Below, in pieces: positions 42,280-50,617 of a DNA stretch of 64,000 bases (position 1 is the first letter of the stretch; the number at the start of each line of letters is the position of its first letter). Source of the DNA: Hymenobacter roseosalivarius DSM 11622. Lineage in GTDB: Bacteria > Bacteroidota > Bacteroidia > Cytophagales > Hymenobacteraceae. The notes beneath the pieces are model-generated. The model had not been told where the DNA came from. It did not search any database and was given only the letters and a program-made list of their open reading frames with translations. The stretch is taken from positions 18-64,017 of the forward strand of contig NZ_FWWW01000047.1 of NCBI RefSeq assembly GCF_900176135.1, in the 5' to 3' direction. The translations under genes were made by a program, and so were the position numbers.

Positions 42280-45200
42280 TTAGAATTTCGCGTTGAGGCC
42301 AAAGGTGATCTGCCGCACCGAGGGCGTCTGGCCCGCGTTGATTACATCCGAGGTTTCGGAGTCAATCCCTTTGTACTGGGAGCGGTATTTGGCAAAAATA
42401 AACGGCTGCTGAATGCTCGTGTATATGCGTAAGCCACTGATTTTCATGGCCTGATACACGGCGGGGGAAAAGTTGTAGCCGAAGTTGATGTTGCGCACCT
42501 TCACGAACGAGCCGTCGAAGTATTGCAGGGTGGAGCCGTAGATGGGGTCTTCCTGGTTCGTGTTGGGCCGCGGGAACTCATTGGTGGGGTTGGCGGGCGT
42601 CCAGTAGTCGATATCCAAGTTGTTGTAGCGGCCCGCCAGATGGTTGAAGCTGGTGTGAAACTGGCTGCGAATCATGTTGCCGATGCGGGCATACACGAAA
42701 AACGAGAGGTCGAACCCCTTGAACTCGAAGCGGTTGGTGATGCCGCCGGCCCACTTTGGGATGGTGCTGCCCAGAATCACGCGGTCGTTCACCGCGTCGA
42801 GCTTGCCATCGCCGTTCTGGTCTTTCACCCTAATCTGGCCGGGCACCTGCCCAAACGCCTTGGCCGCGTCTTCCTCGCCCAGCTGCCAGATGCCGAGCTT
42901 CTCGTAGTCGTAATACACTTGGAGGGGCTGCCCGATAAAGCGCTGATTGCCAATATCATCCACTTTGCCATTGAACAGCTCGATAATGGCCTCGCGGTTG
43001 CGCGTGAACTGCACGTCCGTCGACCAGCGCAGGCCGTTGGCCGCGTTCACGTTCACGGTCGTAAGCGTCAGCTCGACGCCCCGGTTGCGGGTGTGGCCTA
43101 CGTTGCGCAGCACCCGGTCGAAGCCGTTGGAAATCGGCAGCTGGTCGAAGAGCAGCAGGTCGCGCGTGTCGGCCTGATACACCTCCAGCGAGCCGTAGAG
43201 GCGGCCCCGCCACAGGCTGAAATCCAGGCCCACGTTGCCGGTAGAAGTGGTTTCCCACTTCAGATCGTCGTTGCCGAGCGTACCCACTCGGTAGCCATAG
43301 GCTGGGGCCGTGCCAAAGGCGTAGGTCGTGCGGCCCAGCAGACTCTGGGTCTGGTAGGGCGTAATGCCGGTGTTGCCAATGGAGCCGTAGCTGGCCCGCA
43401 GCTTCATCTGATCGAGCCAGGAAATACCCTTGAAAAACGCCTCGTCGCCCAGGTTCCAGCCCACCGCCACTGAGGGGAAGAAGCCGTATTTGTTATTGAC
43501 TCCAAACCGCGACGAGCCATCGTAGCGGCCGGTGAGGGTGAGCAGGTATTTTTCCTTGAAATCATAGTTGACGCGGCCCATAAACGACTGGAGAGTCCAG
43601 GTGCGCAGGTCGGTGCCGGGCGCGTTGAACGAGCCGGCCTGCCCCAGATTATAAAATGCCTGGGGCTCGGCCGACACCGCGTTCACGTCGATAAAGGCCG
43701 ATTCGTAGTTGTCGCGCTGAATGGAGTGCAGGGCTGTCAGCCCCACGTTGTGCACCTGGCCAAACGTTTTATTATAGGTGAGAATGTTCTCGACCGTGTA
43801 GTTCAGGCGCATCCCGTACTCGGTGCGGGCCGTGGGCGGACCCAGGCGGCGGGCATTGGTAAAGCGGCCCGAGAAGCGCCCGAAACGCTCATTGGTCAGG
43901 TCGGGACCAAAATTGAGGCGATACTTCAGCCCGTCCAGGATCTTCCACTCCCCATAGATGCTGTTGAAGAGACGCACGGTTCTGGTCTCGGCGATATTAG
44001 CCCCCGGCACCACTTCGGCGGCCGGGTTGGAGCGCAGGCCGTCGGGCGTGGGCAGGAAAATAATATTGCCCTCATCGTCGTAGGGCTTGCCCAGCGGGTT
44101 CTCCTCCAGCGCGCCGCCGTAGGGCCGGAAGCCCCGCGCCGTGTAGCTCCCGGTCGAGCTGCCGTCGAAGGCGGGATTGTTGACGGGGCTGTCGGCGCCG
44201 TTATTCAGGCTGTACACCCCGAAGGTGGAGGTGCCCACCCGAATCCGGTCATTGATCTGGTGGTCGAGGTTGACGCGGAAGGTGTAGCGGGTAAAGTCCG
44301 TGGTTTTGATGATGCCTTTCTCCTGGAAATAGTTGGCGGAAATGGCAAACTGCGTCTTTTCGCTGCCGCCCTGCACGCCCACCTGATGGCTCTGAATCGC
44401 GCCCGTCCGCAGCAGGTAGGCCTGGTAATCGGTGTTGCGGCCCTGCTCGATGCCTTCCAGCTCGACGGCGGTAAACAGCTTGCGGTCGGCCGCGGCGGGG
44501 TCGGTGTCGTTGTAGGTGCCGGCCGTCCGGCGCGACTCGCGCTTGTACTCCGCGAATTGCTGCCCGTCCATCACATCCACCCGGCCCAGCGCGTTCGAGA
44601 AGCCATAATAACCATCGTAACCCACCACGGTCTTGCCGGATTTGCCGCGCTTGGTGGTCACTAGCACCACCCCGTTGGCCCCCCGCGAGCCGTAGATGCC
44701 GGTGGCCGACGCGTCTTTCAGGACTTCCAGCGAGGCAATATCCTGGGGATTAATGTCGTCGATGCCGCCGGCCAGCGGAATACCGTCAACCACGTAGAGC
44801 GGGTCGTTGGAGGCGTTGATGGAGCGCCGCCCCCGGATGCGCACCGTCACGCCCCCGCCGGGCTGGCTGCCCGACTGAATAACGTCGACGCCGGCCGCCC
44901 GGCCTTGCAGGGCCTGGCGGGCGTTGGACACCGGTAATTCGGCTATTTCCTTGGAAGTAACCGACGAAATGGCCCCCGTGGTCTGGCTTTTCTTCTGGGT
45001 GCCGTAGCCCACCACCACCACGTCGCCCAGGGCCGTGGCGTCCTCGCGCAGGGTCACGTTGAACTGGCGCCGGCTCCCGATTTCAAGGGTTTGCGGCGCG
45101 TAGCCAATGGAGCTGAAGACCAAAGAAGTGGCACCGGGGGGCAATTTGAGCGAGAACCGGCCATCGGGGTCGGTGCTGGCCCCCGTGGTGGTGCCTTTCA

Positions 45201-45363
45201 CCTGCACCGTGACGCCGGGCAGCGTGCCGCCCTTCTCATCTACCACCGTACCGCTGATTTCGGGCTCAGCCTGCTGGCCCCAGGCCGCCGGGGTGACGCT
45301 CGCTAGCAGCACCACTAAAAGAACGATTATCTGACGTAAGTGACGACAGTAAAATGTATTCAT
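42280..45363 (-). CDS. SusC/RagA-family TonB-dependent receptor
   Basis: A 1027-residue outer-membrane transporter that takes up glycan fragments with its SusD partner. After the signal peptide (LRQIIVLLVVLLASVTPAAW) come the carboxypeptidase-regulatory-like domain (ISGTVVDEKGGTLPGVTVQV), the VVVVGYGTQKK segment before the plug, and the plug (VSNARQALQGRAAGVDVIQ, then NDPLYVVDGIPLAGGIDDIN). A 22-strand barrel ending in VRQITFGLNAKF completes it. It is the first gene of the operon. A LacI-type palindrome (GTAAACGTTTCC) lies about 180 bases upstream, so induction by sugar through a LacI regulator is likely. No anti-sigma/FecR pair is nearby. Confidence 0.96.
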   Translation of the reverse strand: MNTFYCRHLRQIIVLLVVLLASVTPAAWGQQAEPEISGTVVDEKGGTLPGVTVQVKGTTTGASTDPDGRFSLKLPPGATSLVFSSIGYAPQTLEIGSRRQFNVTLREDATALGDVVVVGYGTQKKSQTTGAISSVTSKEIAELPVSNARQALQGRAAGVDVIQSGSQPGGGVTVRIRGRRSINASNDPLYVVDGIPLAGGIDDINPQDIASLEVLKDASATGIYGSRGANGVVLVTTKRGKSGKTVVGYDGYYGFSNALGRVDVMDGQQFAEYKRESRRTAGTYNDTDPAAADRKLFTAVELEGIEQGRNTDYQAYLLRTGAIQSHQVGVQGGSEKTQFAISANYFQEKGIIKTTDFTRYTFRVNLDHQINDRIRVGTSTFGVYSLNNGADSPVNNPAFDGSSTGSYTARGFRPYGGALEENPLGKPYDDEGNIIFLPTPDGLRSNPAAEVVPGANIAETRTVRLFNSIYGEWKILDGLKYRLNFGPDLTNERFGRFSGRFTNARRLGPPTARTEYGMRLNYTVENILTYNKTFGQVHNVGLTALHSIQRDNYESAFIDVNAVSAEPQAFYNLGQAGSFNAPGTDLRTWTLQSFMGRVNYDFKEKYLLTLTGRYDGSSRFGVNNKYGFFPSVAVGWNLGDEAFFKGISWLDQMKLRASYGSIGNTGITPYQTQSLLGRTTYAFGTAPAYGYRVGTLGNDDLKWETTSTGNVGLDFSLWRGRLYGSLEVYQADTRDLLLFDQLPISNGFDRVLRNVGHTRNRGVELTLTTVNVNAANGLRWSTDVQFTRNREAIIELFNGKVDDIGNQRFIGQPLQVYYDYEKLGIWQLGEEDAAKAFGQVPGQIRVKDQNGDGKLDAVNDRVILGSTIPKWAGGITNRFEFKGFDLSFFVYARIGNMIRSQFHTSFNHLAGRYNNLDIDYWTPANPTNEFPRPNTNQEDPIYGSTLQYFDGSFVKVRNINFGYNFSPAVYQAMKISGLRIYTSIQQPFIFAKYRSQYKGIDSETSDVINAGQTPSVRQITFGLNAKF

Positions 45364-45543
45364 GGGTAGGAGAGAAGTGGTGGGAGGAAGAATAGAGAAA
45401 CCTACGCCGCAGACTTGATTGCTGGAGTCATCAAATAAGATTGGGTAGATTAAAGCCGCTGATTTACAAGATGCTATGCGGAATCTGCACTAAACATAGA
45501 AAATTTAGGAGTTAATAAAAATACAACGTGACACTTTATTTGC

Positions 45544-45555
45544 GTAAACGTTTCC
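45544..45555. promoter_or_regulatory. LacI-family operator GTAAACGTTTCC upstream of susC
   Basis: Eleven of 12 positions match the perfect palindrome at 34858, including the central CG. It lies about 180 bases upstream of the susC start in an AT-rich promoter region. Confidence 0.62.
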
Positions 45556-45830
45556 GTAAATATCTTCCCTCCTCTCTCCAGGCTAGCAATAAGGTGGCGA
45601 ATCCTAATAAAATACGTCTCTGATGGGATTTGATGAGTAGAGACAACAGTTACTGCCTGAAAATAAGACTCCTCTGCTTACATCACTCGGCTAGCCTGAT
45701 TGATTTTAATTCTGTTTATAGTCATATTTATAAATTCTCGGTCGCACTACCTGTTTCGTTTCCGCTGGCAGCAGTGATTTCAGTCAGGTAAAAGATTGCA
45801 AGCCAGAGTGGTTTTCAGGTTAATGGAAGT

Positions 45831-45874
45831 GCTGGACAGTAGCACGGGCATTTTAGTTCGTGCTACTGTCCAGC
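45831..45874. repeat. Perfect 16-pair hairpin
   Basis: GCTGGACAGTAGCACG and CGTGCTACTGTCCAGC are exact complements around a 12-base loop. There is no T-run on either side. It sits between two divergent transcription units, where a terminator is not needed, so an operator, a structured RNA or an element remnant are all possible. Confidence 0.55.
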
Positions 45875-46015
45875 GTTAGGCACACTGCTTTGAGAACCGC
45901 TTCGGACAACATAAAAAAGCCCCCCAGCTGCCATTTGACGGTCCTCGTAACCAGCGAACGGACTTAGGGCCGGCTGTCTACACCACTAGCTACTCGCTTT
46001 TTGCCCCCCAAACTC

Positions 46016-47017
46016 ATGGTGTCCGGTTTGCTTCCTCTATTACTGCTGTGGCTGGTCTCACCGGCTCCCCTTCGGGCTTTTCACCTGAGCGGCTACGCCC
46101 AGGGCACCACGTACGCTATTACTTACTATGCCCCCGACAGTACCGTAACCAAGGAGCAAGTGACCCGACAGCTAACCGAAATTGATGCTTCGCTCTCGCT
46201 CTACCAGCCCGGCTCCCTTATCAACCAGTTCAATCAATCCCGGCGCGGCGTGGTGGCCGACCGGCATCTGAAGGTGGTAAGTGGCGCGGCCCTCCAAGTG
46301 TATCAGGCTACCGGCGGCCTCTTCGATACTACGGTAGAGCCGCTGGTGCAGGCCTGGGGTTTCGGGACGCAACCCGCGCCGCCGGCCGCGCCCGCGCCGG
46401 CAACTATCCGGGTGCTGCTGGCCCGCGTGGGGTCCGATAAGCTCCATCTGCGGGGAGACTCTTTGGTGAAGGATGTGCCCGGCGTTCATCTTGATCTGAA
46501 CGGCATTGCCCAGGGCTATACCGTAGATGTGCTGGCTACGCTGCTGGAGCGCCACCGCATCCGGAATTATCTGGTCGAGCTGGGGGGCGAAATTAGGGTG
46601 CGAGGCCGCAAGTGGCCGGGCGGTGAGCGGTGGCGCATCGGCATTGAGCGGCCCGACACCAGTGCCTTTGAAGCGCCGGCTTTGCAGCAAATCATCTGCC
46701 TGGCGGCAGGCGCGGTTACCACGTCCGGCAACTACCGCAAGTTCCGGCAGGTAGGAGCTCTGAAAAATGCCCACCTAATCAATCCCAAAACCGGGTATCC
46801 TTTCCAGAATGAAATGATCAGCGCGACCGTAGTAGCCCGCGACGCGCTGACGGCCGACGCCTACGACAATGCTCTGATGGGCATGGGCCTGACCAGGGCT
46901 TTGTTATTTTTGCGTCAACATTCTGAGCTACAGGCCTACCTGATTTATCAGCGTCCCGACGGCACCGCGGCCGATACCGCCACACCCGGCTTCCAACGGT
47001 TACTTTTGAACCCATGA
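46016..47017 (+). CDS. apbE: FAD:protein FMN transferase ApbE
   Basis: ApbE attaches FMN covalently to a Thr of target flavoproteins in the periplasm, using FAD. The 333-residue protein has a signal peptide (GLLPLLLLWLVSPAPLRA). The ApbE domain shows IDASLSLYQPGSLINQFN, LDLNGIAQGYTVDVLA, YLVELGGEIRVRGRKW, VTTSGNYRKF, HLINPKTGYPF and the metal site TADAYDNALMGMG. I start it at the ATG at 46016, because the TTG at 46001 is part of a copy of the TTTGCCCCCC motif. The stop overlaps the start of the next gene (ATGA), so the two products are made together. The next protein carries a target-like motif, Dxx[ST]GAT. Confidence 0.94.
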   Translation: MVSGLLPLLLLWLVSPAPLRAFHLSGYAQGTTYAITYYAPDSTVTKEQVTRQLTEIDASLSLYQPGSLINQFNQSRRGVVADRHLKVVSGAALQVYQATGGLFDTTVEPLVQAWGFGTQPAPPAAPAPATIRVLLARVGSDKLHLRGDSLVKDVPGVHLDLNGIAQGYTVDVLATLLERHRIRNYLVELGGEIRVRGRKWPGGERWRIGIERPDTSAFEAPALQQIICLAAGAVTTSGNYRKFRQVGALKNAHLINPKTGYPFQNEMISATVVARDALTADAYDNALMGMGLTRALLFLRQHSELQAYLIYQRPDGTAADTATPGFQRLLLNP

Positions 47018-48237
47018 CAAACTTCGCTAGAAGAGACTTTCTCCAGAAAACCGGCCTGCTAACCGGCGGCCTGCTGTTGCCCAACGGGCTGGTAGAGGTG
47101 TTCGCCACCGCACCCACGGCCGATAAAATAAAAATCGGCGTCATCGGCTGCGGCGACCGGGGCAAGGGTTTGCTTAAAATCCTGCAGGAGCTGCCAGATA
47201 AGTTTGAGGTAGTGGCGCTGTGCGATGAGCTGCCGTTTCGCCTGCGTGATGCGCAGAAAATCGAATCGGCTAGTAAGGCCAAAGCCTACGCCGACTACCG
47301 GGCCCTGCTCGATGCGCGGGCTGTGGAGGCCGTTATCATCGCCGTGCCGCTGCATCTGCACTTCGCGGTGGCTAAAGCCGCGCTGCTGGCCGGCAAGCAG
47401 GTGTTTCTGGAAAAAACCATGACCTACGACATCCCCCAAGCTCAGGAGCTGGTGCGGCTGGTTCAGCAGCATCCAAACCAAACGCTACAGGTGGGCCACC
47501 AATACCGCTATTCGCCGCTGTATTACCGCGTAAAGGAGATGATCGCGCAGGGCTACCTAGGCAAAGTAACGCAGATCGATTGCCGCTGGGACCGTAATGG
47601 TAGTTGGCGGCGTCCGGTTCCCGAGCCGGGCCTAGAGCGCCAGATCAATTGGCGCATGTATCGCGAATACTCGGGCGGCTTGGCCGCCGAGCTGCTCTCT
47701 CATCAGATGGATTTTATTAACTGGGCCTTCGACACGCACGCCGACGAGATAATGGGCACCGGAGGCATCGACTACTACAAAGACGGCCGCGAAACCTATG
47801 ACAATGTGCAGGTGATGGTGCGCTACGCCCGTGAGGGCATGATCGGCAACTTCGGGGCTACCTGCGCCAACGCCCGCGATGGTTATTTGTTCAAGCTCAA
47901 AGGCACGAAGGGCACCATCTCACTACTCATTGATGAGGGCATATATTACCCGGAGAAGGAAACGCTGAAGCAATACGGCACCGTGGACGGAGTGACCGGG
48001 GCCACCAAAATCACTTGGAACAAGGAGGGCGGCATTCCTATTACTACCGGCGCTGAACCGTTAAAAGATGGTTCCTGGTACGCGCTGAGCGATTTTTATC
48101 GGGCCATTAAGGAGAACAAAATCCCCGATTCCAATGTCCTGACCGGGGCACGGACGGCCTGCACGGTGCACCTGGCCAACCAGGCCATTTACAATCACAC
48201 CATCGAAAAGTGGCGCCCAGAGTACAACTTCACCTGA
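47014..48237 (+). CDS. Tat-exported Gfo/Idh/MocA oxidoreductase with ApbE-type flavinylation motif
   Basis: A 407-residue oxidoreductase translationally coupled to apbE. NFARRDFLQKTGLLTGGLLL is a Tat signal. The Rossmann part is KIGVIGCGDRGKGLLKIL, and the catalytic segment reads FLEKTMTYDI with EKT where most relatives have EKP. The C-terminal domain has CRWDRNGSWRRPVPEPG and LSHQMDFINWAFDTH. Uniquely in this window, residues 325-331 are DGVTGAT, the complete Dxx[ST]GAT consensus for FMN attachment, with Thr331 as the expected acceptor. The coupled apbE and export to the same compartment make covalent flavinylation plausible. Neither the substrate nor the modification is shown by sequence alone. 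Confidence 0.92.
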   Translation: MTNFARRDFLQKTGLLTGGLLLPNGLVEVFATAPTADKIKIGVIGCGDRGKGLLKILQELPDKFEVVALCDELPFRLRDAQKIESASKAKAYADYRALLDARAVEAVIIAVPLHLHFAVAKAALLAGKQVFLEKTMTYDIPQAQELVRLVQQHPNQTLQVGHQYRYSPLYYRVKEMIAQGYLGKVTQIDCRWDRNGSWRRPVPEPGLERQINWRMYREYSGGLAAELLSHQMDFINWAFDTHADEIMGTGGIDYYKDGRETYDNVQVMVRYAREGMIGNFGATCANARDGYLFKLKGTKGTISLLIDEGIYYPEKETLKQYGTVDGVTGATKITWNKEGGIPITTGAEPLKDGSWYALSDFYRAIKENKIPDSNVLTGARTACTVHLANQAIYNHTIEKWRPEYNFT

Positions 48238-48348
48238 GGCTGGCTTTTCAGCTGTTTTCAGGGGAAAAAAAGTAGCCGACGGCCGGCTTTGTAGCCCGGC
48301 CGCGGCCCCCGCAACGGCTACCCGGCTCACCCAACGACTCAGTATCTC

Positions 48349-49131
48349 ATGACAACAACTGCTACTTTCAATTCCTCGGCTCCTTTTACGGCCACGCGGG
48401 TTTGGCGCTGGCTGGCGGCTTTGAGTATTCTAGGTAACATTGGCCTGAACTACTACAGCCAGGCGTACCCATTCAATGGGCAAACCATGGGCGCCGTGTC
48501 GGCGCAGTATCCCACCCTCATTACGCCGGCTGGTTACGCTTTCAGCATCTGGGGGGTAATTTTTCTGATGCTTACTATTTACGCGGTCTGGCAGCTGCTG
48601 CCCGCTCAGCGCCACAATCTGCTGCCCGATACCGTGGCCGCGCCGCTCACTGTAGCCAACCTGGCAACGGCCGCCTGGGTGGTGCTGTTTGCCTATGAGC
48701 TGATCGGGCTCAGCGTGCTGACGATGCTCATCATCCTGCTGGCCTTGGTGGTGGCGTACGGCCGGGCACGTAAGCAGGTGCTGGCTGGGGAAGCTCCGCG
48801 CTGGGTAAGCGTGCCATTTGCTTTGTATCTGGGCTGGATTTCGGTGGCGGCGGTGATTAATAGCACGCTGGGCCTGCGCGAGCTGGGCTGGCAGCCGACC
48901 CTGAACGTGGCCGTGCTGCTGACGTTTGGGCTGCTGGCGGCGGTAGTGGCCCTGGGGCTGCTCATAAGCCAGGCTTTTGAGGAGATGGTGTTTCCGCTGG
49001 TTGTAGCCTGGGCGCTGGTCGCCATCGGGGTAGCGCAGCGCCCGGCCTACCCCGAGCTGGGCTGGGCGGCCCTCGCAGGGGCGGGGTTGGTGGGGCTGGG
49101 GGGCATTTTGCTGGCCCGCCGCCGCGCGTAG
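48349..49131 (+). CDS. TspO/MBR-related membrane protein
   Basis: A 260-residue integral membrane protein with about seven hydrophobic helices. The N-terminal half (WLAALSILGNIGLNYYSQAY, then TPAGYAFSIWGVIFLMLTIY) fits the tryptophan-rich sensory protein/TspO-like family. It contains the PAGYAFSIWGVIF pattern typical of the longer, plant-like members that have extra helices. TspO proteins bind tetrapyrroles or lipids, and the role of this longer group is not settled. It follows the flavinylation pair on the same strand after about 110 bases. Whether it belongs to the same operon is unclear. The last helix ends in GGILLARRRA. Confidence 0.8.
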   Translation: MTTTATFNSSAPFTATRVWRWLAALSILGNIGLNYYSQAYPFNGQTMGAVSAQYPTLITPAGYAFSIWGVIFLMLTIYAVWQLLPAQRHNLLPDTVAAPLTVANLATAAWVVLFAYELIGLSVLTMLIILLALVVAYGRARKQVLAGEAPRWVSVPFALYLGWISVAAVINSTLGLRELGWQPTLNVAVLLTFGLLAAVVALGLLISQAFEEMVFPLVVAWALVAIGVAQRPAYPELGWAALAGAGLVGLGGILLARRRA

Positions 49132-49211
49132 CCGTTTCGCGCAGTCATTGCCAATACTCCGCCTAACTTGCGGGCTCTATTTTTTTCTCCCCCCTAACCT
49201 ATACTCCGCTC

Positions 49212-49976
49212 ATGCGTCAAAACCTCGTTGCCGGCAACTGGAAAATGAACATGACCTACCAGGACGGCCTGGCCCTGGTCTCCGAAATCACGAACATGGT
49301 GGCCGACGAGACGACCGGCCCGGCTGTGCAGGTCGTGATCTGCCCCCCGGCCCCGTATCTGGCGGCTATCGGCCGGCAATTGCCCCCCAATAGTCAGTTT
49401 CACCTCGGCGCGCAGAACTGCCACCAGAAGGAAAGTGGCGCGTACACCGGCGAGGTTTCGGCCCCGATGCTGGTTTCCGTGGGCTGCGAGTACGTGATTC
49501 TGGGCCACTCGGAGCGCCGCCAGTATTTCCGGGAAGACGACGAGCTGCTGAGCCAGAAGCTGAAAGCAGCCCTGGCTGCCGGCCTCAAGCCCATTTTCTG
49601 CGTGGGCGAAAGCCTGGATACGCGGGAGATGAATGAGACCAACGACTTTATCGGCAAGCAGCTTCAGCATGGCCTGTTTCACCTCTCCAATGAGGAATTC
49701 GATCAGGTAATTATTGCCTACGAGCCCATCTGGGCCATCGGGACGGGCAAGACCGCCACCAGCGAGCAGGCCCAGGAGGTCCACGCCTTTATCCGCGAGC
49801 AGATTGCCCGCGCCTACGACGCCCAGGCCGCCCTCAACACCACCATCCTCTACGGTGGCTCGGCCAACGCTCAGAACGCCCGCGAGCTATTCGCCCAGCC
49901 CGACGTGGACGGCGGCCTCATAGGGGGCGCGTCGCTCAAGTCACGCGACTTTACTGAGATTATTAAGTCGTTCTAA
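49212..49976 (+). CDS. tpiA: Triosephosphate isomerase
   Basis: Interconverts dihydroxyacetone phosphate and glyceraldehyde 3-phosphate in glycolysis. The 254-residue TIM barrel is complete. It has NWKMN with Lys11, ILGHSERRQYF with the electrophile His99, the catalytic base Glu171 in IIAYEPIWAIGTGKTA, and the phosphate-binding ILYGGSAN and GGLIGGASL. The start ATG at 49212 gives the conventional MRQNLVAGNWK. It stands between a membrane protein and a small secreted protein, and no other glycolytic genes are nearby. Confidence 0.97.
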   Translation: MRQNLVAGNWKMNMTYQDGLALVSEITNMVADETTGPAVQVVICPPAPYLAAIGRQLPPNSQFHLGAQNCHQKESGAYTGEVSAPMLVSVGCEYVILGHSERRQYFREDDELLSQKLKAALAAGLKPIFCVGESLDTREMNETNDFIGKQLQHGLFHLSNEEFDQVIIAYEPIWAIGTGKTATSEQAQEVHAFIREQIARAYDAQAALNTTILYGGSANAQNARELFAQPDVDGGLIGGASLKSRDFTEIIKSF

Positions 49977-50054
49977 GCAGCGAAGGCCGAGGTCAGCGAA
50001 CCAAAGCCGACGATACATTTGTCTGTCAAGCAGGTATATTCATCCTAAGAAATC

Positions 50055-50447
50055 ATGACGTTTTATCTGCTGCTGCTGAGTTGGCTAACGCTGGGCTTGG
50101 GGGCAAATTTTGCCCCCCAGTCGGTGCCAGCTTCCGTTTTGCTTCCCAGTACTGCTCAATCGGTCGAAGCCTGCCGCATCTACGGCAGCATCTACCTCGA
50201 AACTGACCCGCGCTGGCGCAGCTACTGCTTTGCCACCGTATATCTGGAGCCCGACGAAGCCTTTGCCGATGTGCTGGTATTCAAGGAATCGAACAAGCTC
50301 TTTGCCGATAAAGCCGGCTTCTGGTACTTCACCATGGCCCGCGACTTCGCCGATTATGCCCTATTCGTGACTGACAACCGCAACCTGGCCGACTTCAGCA
50401 TTCACTACACCGATGTACGCTCGTATGCTGGCTGCCGCAAGCAGTAA
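50055..50447 (+). CDS. Small secreted DUF6150-like protein
   Basis: A 130-residue protein with a signal peptide (FYLLLLSWLTLGLGANFAP). The mature part has repeated short units of the type CRIYGSIYLE, ADVLVFKESNKLFADKAGFW and ADYALFVTDNRNLADFSIHY. These recall DUF6150, a family of unknown function found as small secreted proteins. The family name is my recollection and less sure than the signal peptide and repeat pattern. Two cysteines (in EACRIYG and AGCRKQ) could pair. The signal-peptide codons include back-to-back copies of the poly-G/poly-C motif (50099-50118). A strong terminator follows. Confidence 0.7.
   Translation: MTFYLLLLSWLTLGLGANFAPQSVPASVLLPSTAQSVEACRIYGSIYLETDPRWRSYCFATVYLEPDEAFADVLVFKESNKLFADKAGFWYFTMARDFADYALFVTDNRNLADFSIHYTDVRSYAGCRKQ
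50099..50118. repeat. Head-to-head pair of the GGGGGGCAAAT motif
   Basis: GGGGGCAAATTTTGCCCCCC puts two inverted copies of the window-wide motif next to each other, inside the signal-peptide coding region of the DUF6150-like gene (codons for LGANFAPQ). As DNA it is a near-perfect palindrome. It is the tightest pair in the window. Confidence 0.6.
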
Positions 50448-50478
50448 GCAGCCCCACAGCAACCTCGTATTCAGCCTG

Positions 50479-50515
50479 GCGCCCACCCAAAACAGTTTGG
50501 GTGGGCGCTGTCTTT
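50479..50515 (+). terminator. Intrinsic terminator after the DUF6150-like gene
   Basis: GCGCCCACCCAAA and TTTGGGTGGGCGC form a 13-pair perfect stem around a four-base loop, followed by TGTCTTTTT. Confidence 0.85.
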
Positions 50516-50617
50516 TTGTGCAGCATGGTAAGAGATGCTCGGGCGGTTTGTGGTAACTTGTTGGCAAAATTATCCGCTGAATAAGCGGTGCTTACCTCAG
50601 TTTATACTTCTTGTCAG

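Larger units (their letters stand above)
45364..46000. other. Divergent gap between susC and apbE
   Basis: About 650 bases with no credible coding frame. The susC-proximal half is AT-rich and contains the LacI-type site at 45544. The apbE-proximal half has a perfect 16-pair hairpin (45831-45874) and two copies of the poly-C motif (45913 and 46000). Confidence 0.5.
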
